Source of the DNA: a gamma proteobacterium endosymbiont of Lamellibrachia anaximandri
GTDB taxonomy: Bacteria > Pseudomonadota > Gammaproteobacteria > Chromatiales > Chromatiaceae
Length of the DNA stretch: 64,000 bases
Direction: 5' to 3'
Assembly: GCA_016756855.1 (NCBI GenBank)
Contig: JAESPD010000013.1
Location: forward strand, 1 to 64,000
A program made the translations under genes and the position numbers. Shown piece by piece: positions 54,610 to 64,000 of the stretch. Each line of letters begins with the position of its first letter. Position 1 is the first letter of the stretch. The notes under the pieces are model-generated. The model ran no database searches and had not been told where the DNA came from. It saw only the letters and a program-made list of their open reading frames with translations.

Positions 54610-55398
54610 ATGAGGTCGAACCTGTTTAGAATTATGGGCGGTGGAAACGGGGAAAAACTGGGAACCAGCACGCAAAATCAACTGGCGCATTGGTTTAGGG
54701 GGTGTCCGGGTGTCTTTCTGTCGGAGCAGGAGCAGGCGTGTCTGGATAAGCGGGTAGCCTCCTTTTTTGGGCATCACATTGTGCAGATCGGTTGCACAAA
54801 CCCCACTGCTGATTTGTTGCAGAAGAGTCCGGCACGGCATCATGTCGTGCTGGGCAAAGCGCTGCGGGGGGGGCACCCGGAGTTGGATTTATGCTCGGAT
54901 CCCGCGCTGCTGCCCTTTGCCACAGACAGTGTGGATGCGGTGGTGCTGCCCCATACCCTCGATTTCTCCAGTCAACCCCATCAGGTACTGCGTGAGGTGG
55001 AGAGGATTCTGATTCCCGAAGGGCGGCTGTTGATCATTGGTTTCAATCCCTGGAGTCTGTGGGGAGGCTGGCGGTTGCTGCGACGTCGCAGTGGGTTGTC
55101 GCCCTGGAATGGCCGTTTTTTTACAACCTGGCGAATCCATGACTGGCTCACACTGCTGGGCTTTGATCTGGAGTCTTGCGACAAGCTGATGTATCGCCCG
55201 CCCCTGAGAAATCGGGCGCTGATGCAACGGCTCGAGTTTCTTGAAGGTATGGGCCAGAGGTGGTGGCCGGTGATAGGGGGTGTGTATGTATTACAGGCAG
55301 TCAAGCGAACCGTCACGCTGACGCCGATTCGCCCCCGTTGGCGGATGGGCAAACGGGTCCTGCCTTCCAATGCGGTGGAACCTACAACGAGAACCTGA
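54610..55398 (+). CDS. yafS: SAM-dependent methyltransferase (YafS-like)
   Basis: A 262-residue class I methyltransferase-fold protein. HHIVQIGC is the degenerate glycine-loop strand; DLCSDPALLPFATDSVDAVV and the post-III segment EGRLLIIGFNPWSLWG follow. Its place directly before rnhA (stop and start abut as TGAATG) and opposite mltD matches the E. coli yafS locus. The substrate is unknown. The N-terminus is slightly uncertain because a second ATG lies 11 codons in. Confidence 0.85.
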   Translation: MRSNLFRIMGGGNGEKLGTSTQNQLAHWFRGCPGVFLSEQEQACLDKRVASFFGHHIVQIGCTNPTADLLQKSPARHHVVLGKALRGGHPELDLCSDPALLPFATDSVDAVVLPHTLDFSSQPHQVLREVERILIPEGRLLIIGFNPWSLWGGWRLLRRRSGLSPWNGRFFTTWRIHDWLTLLGFDLESCDKLMYRPPLRNRALMQRLEFLEGMGQRWWPVIGGVYVLQAVKRTVTLTPIRPRWRMGKRVLPSNAVEPTTRT

Positions 55399-55839
55399 AT
55401 GGATGAGCTGATAGAAATCTTTACCGACGGGGCCTGCAAAGGCAATCCCGGCCCCGGCGGCTGGGGGGCGCTGTTGCGTTATGGCAAACATGAGAAAAAG
55501 CTCTGTGGCGGTGAGCCTGAGACCACTAACAATCGAATGGAACTGTTGGCGGTGATCGAGGCGCTCGGGGCGTTGAAACGATGCAGCCGGGTGCGTGTCA
55601 CCACGGATTCCCAATATGTGAAAAACGGTATAACCCAGTGGATTTTCAACTGGAAGCGGAACGGCTGGAAGACAGCGGCGAGGAAGCCGGTAAAGAATGC
55701 CGATCTCTGGCAGCGTCTGGATAGCGCGGTGGCGAACCATGACGTTGAGTGGGCCTGGGTCAAAGGTCACAGCGGCCATGCGGAAAATGAATTGGCCGAT
55801 CAGCTTGCCAACCAGGGTATAGAGGAACTGAATCTATGA
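55399..55839 (+). CDS. rnhA: Ribonuclease HI
   Basis: A 146-residue endonuclease that cuts the RNA strand of RNA-DNA hybrids. The carboxylate residues are in [31 protein letters not shown] and VTTDSQYV, and the histidine loop is [15 protein letters not shown]. Length is typical. Its stop overlaps the dnaQ start (ATGA). Confidence 0.98.
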   Translation: MDELIEIFTDGACKGNPGPGGWGALLRYGKHEKKLCGGEPETTNNRMELLAVIEALGALKRCSRVRVTTDSQYVKNGITQWIFNWKRNGWKTAARKPVKNADLWQRLDSAVANHDVEWAWVKGHSGHAENELADQLANQGIEELNL

Positions 55840-56558
55840 CGCGCTTGATCGTACTTGATACAGAAACTACCGGCCTGGAGCCGGCGCAGGGTCACCGTAT
55901 TATCGAGATCGGTTGTGTGGAGATGGTCGAACGTCGACTTACCGGTAACAACTTTCATCAATATCTTCAGCCGGATCGGATGATAGACGCGGCCGCGATC
56001 GACGTACACGGCATCACCAACGAGTTTCTTGAGGACAAGCCCCGCTTTGAGGATGTTGCAGCTGACTTCCTGGAATATGTACGCGGCGCCGAGCTGATCA
56101 TCCATAATGCACCTTTCGATGTCGGATTCCTCAATAACGAGCTGTTGAAACTGGATGAGGATTCGCCTCGCATTGCGGATCTCTGCGCGGTCACCGATAC
56201 CCTGGTGATGGCGAAGAAGAAACACCCGGGGCAGCGCAACAGTCTGGATGCGCTCTGCAAGCGTTACGATATCGATAACTCTCACCGTGAGCTTCATGGT
56301 GCACTGCTTGATGCTGAGATCCTGGCCGATGTTTACCTGCTGATGACGGGCGGGCAGACTGCCCTGTTTTTGGACAGTCAGGGCGCGGAGGGTGATGTGG
56401 CTGGGGCGGCATCAAATATTCGCCGTCTGTCCGGCGAAAGACCCCGGCTGAAGGTAGTGCGGCCCAGTGAGGAGGATTTGGCTGTGCATGAGGCGCAGCT
56501 GCAGAAGATGGGCGATGGTTGCGTCTGGCTGCGGGAAGAGGAAGTTGTGAGTGACTAG
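55836..56558 (+). CDS. dnaQ: DNA polymerase III epsilon subunit (3'-5' proofreading exonuclease)
   Basis: A 240-residue exonuclease of the DEDDh type: [20 protein letters not shown] (Exo I), [16 protein letters not shown] (Exo II) and the [19 protein letters not shown] region (Exo III). A C-terminal tail that should bind the polymerase alpha subunit follows. The TAG stop is part of the 20-bp terminal repeat of an inserted MITE-like element, so the last few residues (VVSD) may have been altered by the insertion. Confidence 0.97.
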   Translation: MTRLIVLDTETTGLEPAQGHRIIEIGCVEMVERRLTGNNFHQYLQPDRMIDAAAIDVHGITNEFLEDKPRFEDVAADFLEYVRGAELIIHNAPFDVGFLNNELLKLDEDSPRIADLCAVTDTLVMAKKKHPGQRNSLDALCKRYDIDNSHRELHGALLDAEILADVYLLMTGGQTALFLDSQGAEGDVAGAASNIRRLSGERPRLKVVRPSEEDLAVHEAQLQKMGDGCVWLREEEVVSD

Positions 56559-56679
56559 GAGGCTGTCGGGTTTAACACTGTTTGGCTGCAAATCCCTGAA
56601 TGGCGATCAACTCAGCTTATCGAACTCGTTAAATAGGCCCACTATTCGCCTCAAACGGATAAACCCGACAGCCTCCTAG
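56555..56679. mobile_element. MITE-like element with perfect 20-bp terminal inverted repeats
   Basis: CTAGGAGGCTGTCGGGTTTA at the left end is the exact complement of the right end, TAAACCCGACAGCCTCCTAG. The 125-bp interior has no ORF. The left end contains the dnaQ stop codon. A non-autonomous transposon is the best reading; a CTAG target duplication is possible but cannot be told from the repeat itself. Confidence 0.75.
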
Positions 56680-56700
56680 TCCGAATCTCTCACCAGCTTC

Positions 56701-56786
56701 GTAGGCCTGATCAAGCGTAGCGGATCAGGCAAACGGCTTGTCGTAGCAGTGATGTTTGCCGGTTCCGCAAGCTTGAACCGGCCTAC
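56701..56786. repeat. Palindromic intergenic repeat, two-arm copy
   Basis: GTAGGCCTGATCAAGCGTAG, then GGATCAGGC, and after a spacer CCGGTTCCGCAAGCTTGAAC with GGCCTAC. It lies 22 bases after the MITE-like element and before the 3' end of fnr. Confidence 0.85.
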
Positions 56787-56803
56787 CTTTTGCTATCGTG
56801 AAA

Positions 56804-57562
56804 CTACACATGCCTCTGGTGTGATCGGCCGTTTTCGTTGCCATGTACGATAGTGGCGAGGCGTGGCAGATCCAGCAACTGTACATGCTTGCGTTCCACA
56901 TGCAGCAGCCCCTCTTCCTGAAAGCGGGTGAAAAGTCGGCTTACGGTCTCAACCGCCAGGCCCAGATAGTTGCCGATCTCATGCCGCGACATGCTGAGAA
57001 AAAAATCGGTGGCGGAAAAGCCACGTTTTTTGAAACGTTCCGAGAAACTCAACAGAAAGGTTGCGAGGCGCTCTTCCGCGCTCTTTTTGCCCAGCAGGGT
57101 GAGCATCTCCGAATCCTGGCCGATCTCCCGGCTTAGCAGCCGGTACATCTGATGTTGCAGGCTGGGCATGCTGCTGCTGAGCTCTTCCAGATTGTGGAAT
57201 GGGATCTCGCAGACTGCGGTGGTTTCGAGCGCCTTGGCCGAGCAGGTGTGGCACTCGTTTTGGATGGCGTCGAGACCGATCAGTTCCCCCGGCAGATGGA
57301 AGCTGAGAACCTGCTCGCCGCCGTCCTCGCTGGGGGTGAAGGTTTTTACCGATCCACTGGTGATGACCCGCAGACTGTGTAAGTTATCACCTTCACGAAA
57401 CAGATGGTCGCCACGATGAAACGGCCTACCGCGTTTGACGATACTGTCAAGACGCTCCATGTCCTCAGGGGAGAGTCCCATGGGGAGACAGAGTGTGGCC
57501 AGGCTGCAGTTCTTGCAGGCGACTTTGATATTCTCAAAGGAAACCACGTTCCGGTTTGTCAA
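56804..57562 (-). CDS. fnr: FNR/Anr-type oxygen-responsive transcription regulator
   Basis: A 252-residue Crp-family regulator. The N-terminal CKNCSLATLC (C-x2-C-x5-C) plus the internal cysteines in NECHTC can hold the oxygen-sensitive 4Fe-4S cluster. The cAMP-type barrel, dimer helix and C-terminal HTH follow (SRHEIGNYLGLAVETVSRLF with the E..SR contact residues of FNR). The start is a TTG at 57562, supported by GGAG seven bases before it and by alignment; no in-frame ATG lies between it and the cysteine cluster. An FNR-type operator sits in its promoter region. Confidence 0.95.
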   Translation of the reverse strand: MTNRNVVSFENIKVACKNCSLATLCLPMGLSPEDMERLDSIVKRGRPFHRGDHLFREGDNLHSLRVITSGSVKTFTPSEDGGEQVLSFHLPGELIGLDAIQNECHTCSAKALETTAVCEIPFHNLEELSSSMPSLQHQMYRLLSREIGQDSEMLTLLGKKSAEERLATFLLSFSERFKKRGFSATDFFLSMSRHEIGNYLGLAVETVSRLFTRFQEEGLLHVERKHVQLLDLPRLATIVHGNENGRSHQRHV

Positions 57563-57615
57563 AATACAGCTCCAGTCCGTAAGAATCGAGATGGAGTTCT
57601 ATTTTCCAATTTGTA

Positions 57616-57629
57616 TTGAGCTTGATCAA
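57616..57629. promoter_or_regulatory. FNR box upstream of fnr
   Basis: TTGAGCTTGATCAA matches the FNR consensus TTGAT-N4-ATCAA with one mismatch. It lies 53 bases before the fnr start codon, fitting autoregulation. Confidence 0.7.
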
Positions 57630-57692
57630 GTGTTTTTGCGCATAAATTGCCGCAATTGGTTTGAAAATTGCCTGAATTATTTTATTTCAAAC

Positions 57693-57723
57693 AAAAAAGC
57701 CGCGCCCAAGGGCGCGGCTTTTT
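57693..57723. terminator. Bidirectional intrinsic terminator
   Basis: AAAAAA-GCCGCGCCC-AA-GGGCGCGGC-TTTTT has a 9-bp perfect G/C stem with a T-run on either strand. It ends the sulfur globule gene transcript (minus strand) before the fnr promoter. Confidence 0.93.
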
Positions 57724-57747
57724 CGATACGACTGTATCTAACCCGCT

Positions 57748-58095
57748 TTATTTGGCAGGTGCAGCAGGTGCAGCAGGCGCAGCCGGGTAGCCGTAAGGCG
57801 CGCCGTAGCCACCGCCATAAGGTGCGCCGTAACCATAGGGAGCACCGTAGCCATAAGGACCGTAGCCATAACCGCTGCGGTAGTCGTTGTAGCCACGACC
57901 GTAACCGCGGCCGCTGCCGCTGCCGCTGCCGCTCATGCCGAAGCTGAAGTCACCGGAACCATCGCCCCAGCCGTCGCCCCAGCCGCTGTTGTCCCAACCA
58001 CGGTTGCCATAACCAGGACCGCCCCACCAGGCGGAAGCGGTGGAAGAGACAGCAATCAGGGCTGCAGCGCCCAGTAACATAGAAATCTTACGCAT
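57748..58095 (-). CDS. Sulfur globule-type exported Gly/Tyr-rich structural protein
   Basis: A 115-residue protein with a signal peptide ([20 protein letters not shown]) and a mature part made almost only of Gly, Tyr, Ser, Ala and Pro, with repeats such as [17 protein letters not shown] and a [12 protein letters not shown] end. This is the composition and size of the Sgp proteins that coat periplasmic sulfur globules in purple sulfur bacteria and sulfur-oxidising symbionts. The ATG at 58095 is chosen because GAGGAA stands eight bases before it; the track's ATG at 58110 overlaps that ribosome site. A strong terminator follows. The family call rests on composition and genome context. Confidence 0.75.
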   Translation of the reverse strand: MRKISMLLGAAALIAVSSTASAWWGGPGYGNRGWDNSGWGDGWGDGSGDFSFGMSGSGSGSGRGYGRGYNDYRSGYGYGPYGYGAPYGYGAPYGGGYGAPYGYPAAPAAPAAPAK

Positions 58096-62256
<4,161 letters not shown>

Positions 62257-62300
62257 GCCCTCTTGGAGCGGGTGGCATCTGGGCCGAGAGAGCTGATCAT

Positions 62301-62591
62301 ATGCGAATTCTAGTTGCCATCCTGTTTCTGTTGCTTGCCTTTCTGCAATACCGCCTCTGGGTCGGTGAGGGGAGTCTGGCGGAAGTGAACAACCTGGAAA
62401 ATGAGATAACCCGCCAAGAGGCGGCGCTGGTCGATCTGAAGAGGCGCAACAGTGCATTGCAGGCTGAGGTCGAAGATCTGCGCAGCGGCAGTGCGGCACT
62501 TGAAGAGCGGGCTCGCAGTGAATTGGGCATGATCAAGGAGGGTGAGGTCTTCTACCAGGTGATCGATCAATCCCAGATCACGACCCAATGA
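62301..62591 (+). CDS. ftsB: Cell division protein FtsB
   Basis: A 96-residue bitopic protein with a short cytoplasmic N-terminus, one membrane helix (ILVAILFLLLAFLQYRLWVG) and a periplasmic coiled coil (LENEITRQEAALVDLKRRNS) ending ERARSELGMIKEGEVFYQV. It joins FtsL and FtsQ at the divisome. It lies between eno and ispD as in other gammaproteobacteria; its stop overlaps the ispD start (ATGA). Confidence 0.95.
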   Translation: MRILVAILFLLLAFLQYRLWVGEGSLAEVNNLENEITRQEAALVDLKRRNSALQAEVEDLRSGSAALEERARSELGMIKEGEVFYQVIDQSQITTQ

Positions 62592-63295
62592 GTGACCGCT
62601 TCTGGGCGGTGGTTCCCGCCGCAGGCGTTGGCAAACGAATGGCCAGCGCAGTGCCGAAGCAGTATCTTCCCCTTTTGGGCCGTCCCCTGATTGAGCAGAC
62701 CCTGTCACGATTGTTGATGCACCCAAAAATCTCAGGCGTTTTCGTGGCGCTTTCAGAAGAGGATGGTTGGTGGTCGTCAACCTCGTTCGCGGAAGATCCA
62801 CGGGTGGTCCGGGTCGGAGGCGGCGAGGAGCGCTGTCACTCCGTGCTCAATGTTTTGCGTGTGATGGAGGGTCAGGTAGCAGAGTCGGATTGGGTTTTGG
62901 TACACGACGCAGCGCGCCCCTGTATCCATCGAGAGGATCTGGATAACCTGATGGATCAGCTCGACGATGATCCGGTTGGCGGTCTGCTCGGCGTGCCGCT
63001 ACACGATACGGTGAAATCGGTCGAGACAGGAGAGCGGGTCGTGGCAACGATTCCGCGGGAGCATCTATGGCGCGCATTCACGCCGCAGATGTTTCGGCTG
63101 GGCATGTTGCGTCAGGCACTGAGTGATGCTCTTGATAGCGCAAAACTGGTGACCGATGATGCCAGCGCCATGGAGCTGGCCGGGTTTCAGCCCAGGGTGG
63201 TGGAGGGTCGAAGCGATAACATAAAGGTTACCTGTCCCGAAGATCTTGCCCTGGCAGCCTTCTTCCTGGATCGTCAATCATCCGCCGATGAGTAG
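62588..63295 (+). CDS. ispD: 2-C-methyl-D-erythritol 4-phosphate cytidylyltransferase
   Basis: A 235-residue MEP-pathway enzyme of isoprenoid synthesis. The nucleotide-binding VPAAGVGKRMASAVPKQYLP, VLVHDAARPCI, TIPREHLWRAFTPQ and TDDASAMELAG motifs are present. It is translationally coupled to ftsB. Its last 18 bases overlap the 3' end of the convergent HDOD gene. No ispF follows inside the window because the next gene is on the other strand. Confidence 0.97.
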   Translation: MSDRFWAVVPAAGVGKRMASAVPKQYLPLLGRPLIEQTLSRLLMHPKISGVFVALSEEDGWWSSTSFAEDPRVVRVGGGEERCHSVLNVLRVMEGQVAESDWVLVHDAARPCIHREDLDNLMDQLDDDPVGGLLGVPLHDTVKSVETGERVVATIPREHLWRAFTPQMFRLGMLRQALSDALDSAKLVTDDASAMELAGFQPRVVEGRSDNIKVTCPEDLALAAFFLDRQSSADE

Positions 63296-64000
63296 TTGCT
63301 GCATCTCCCGGATGTCGCCTTTTGCCCGCTCGATGATACCCAGGGAGCAACTCGGCGTGAGCTTGCCCAGCGCCAGCTTGTGAAATGAGGGGGTCAGATC
63401 CATGCGCGGCAGGGAACGCATCATAGGTGTGCCGATATAGACATGTAACTGGGCGACTCTCACAAGGTCGGCATAGTTGGGTCGATTGCCGTCATCCGCC
63501 ATCCAGTCTTCCGCGTGTAGCGCCGCCAGAACGAACTCGTCCGCAAACCCCCATTTTCTCAATACCATGGCGCCGACTTCCGCCTGCAGGTTGTTGATCA
63601 CCTGATCCAGCAGTTTTGGATTCTCGGACATCTCTGGGTGACTCCTGCCGGCGCTGATGATTGGCAGTGCACCGATATCATGCACCAGGCCGCTGAGCAA
63701 CGCCCGGTCCGGACTGAGGCCTGGGGTGACCCTGGCCAGTTCATGACAGATCGGCGCCACCTGACAGGCGTGTTTCCAGCTGGAGATCATGCGCCGTTGC
63801 AAGTGTTTCGAACGACTTTTAAAGAGGGAACCCAAGGCGAAGCTGATCACCAGATTGTGCGTGACATTGCGCCCGAGGCGGGTCACTGCATCCGGCAGGT
63901 CACCGATTTTGTCCTGTCCGCGGTAGGCGGCACTGTTGACGACGCTGATAACCCGTACAGCAATCGTTGGATCGGCCTGTATCACGCGGGCAATGTCGTC
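63278..64000 (-). CDS. HDOD-domain signalling protein (N-terminus outside window)
   Basis: The open frame continues past the window edge (DDIARVIQADPTIAVRVISV), so the GTG listed at 63985 is internal. The HDOD pattern is clear: IAVRVISVVNSAAYRGQDKI, DAVTRLGRNVTHNLVISFAL, ALLSGLVHDIGALPI. HDOD proteins are HD-GYP-related regulators, usually without hydrolase activity, in stress and motility control. No partner domain is visible in the part seen. Confidence 0.88.
   Translation of the reverse strand, partial: DDIARVIQADPTIAVRVISVVNSAAYRGQDKIGDLPDAVTRLGRNVTHNLVISFALGSLFKSRSKHLQRRMISSWKHACQVAPICHELARVTPGLSPDRALLSGLVHDIGALPIISAGRSHPEMSENPKLLDQVINNLQAEVGAMVLRKWGFADEFVLAALHAEDWMADDGNRPNYADLVRVAQLHVYIGTPMMRSLPRMDLTPSFHKLALGKLTPSCSLGIIERAKGDIREMQQLLIGG

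Overview
This window looks like the chromosome of a sulfur-oxidising gammaproteobacterium in or near the Chromatiales, possibly an animal symbiont. The metabolic evidence is soxB (thiosulfohydrolase), a Gly/Tyr-rich exported protein of the sulfur globule type, a second low-complexity exported protein and an FNR-type regulator. The neighbourhoods pyrG-kdsA-eno-ftsB-ispD and mltD/yafS-rnhA-dnaQ are gammaproteobacterial. Genus is inference; no rRNA or tRNA was found to settle it.

Layout. 1-15 kb: the end of a large surface protein, then psd with a Cys-less Sco-like protein and a class V aminotransferase, hsp20 behind a sigma-32-like promoter, a CHAD/ParA pair, an ABC-2 exporter, an F420/NADP-type reductase with an Old Yellow Enzyme, YceH, a HerA-like ATPase, and a DUF2780/zinc peptidase pair. 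15-32 kb: an exported low-complexity protein, tex, an unknown protein followed by a TtrS/TtrR-like two-component system and then soxB, fabI, and a four-gene peptide ABC transporter.

32-45 kb is an accessory island and the main interest of the window. It holds an astacin-like metallopeptidase without signal peptide, a TIR protein, a DUF4157 (eCIS-core) protein and a complete diversity-generating retroelement (DGR). The DGR comprises a reverse transcriptase, a divergently oriented avd gene, one 126-bp template repeat (TR) and two variable repeats (VR1, VR2). The VRs form the C-termini of two roughly 1000-residue proteins with the order DUF4062 - NACHT/STAND NTPase - FGE-sulfatase (C-type lectin fold). 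Hand alignment shows that every internal TR-VR1 difference, and all but one TR-VR2 difference, falls on a TR adenine. A GATA-tetraloop hairpin lies 57-58 bp after each VR and is absent after the TR. This reads as a self-diversifying, NLR-like sensor system with two outputs.

45-64 kb: a GFA protein, a large secreted PD40/DUF11/CFI-box protein, an HBM-HAMP receptor lacking an output domain, cobO, an MscS channel, mltD, yafS-rnhA-dnaQ, fnr with an FNR box in its own promoter, the sulfur globule protein, pyrG-kdsA-eno-ftsB-ispD, and a truncated HDOD protein at the edge. A family of palindromic intergenic repeats (core GATCAAGCGTAGCGGATC) recurs through the window, and a MITE-like element supplies the stop codon of dnaQ.
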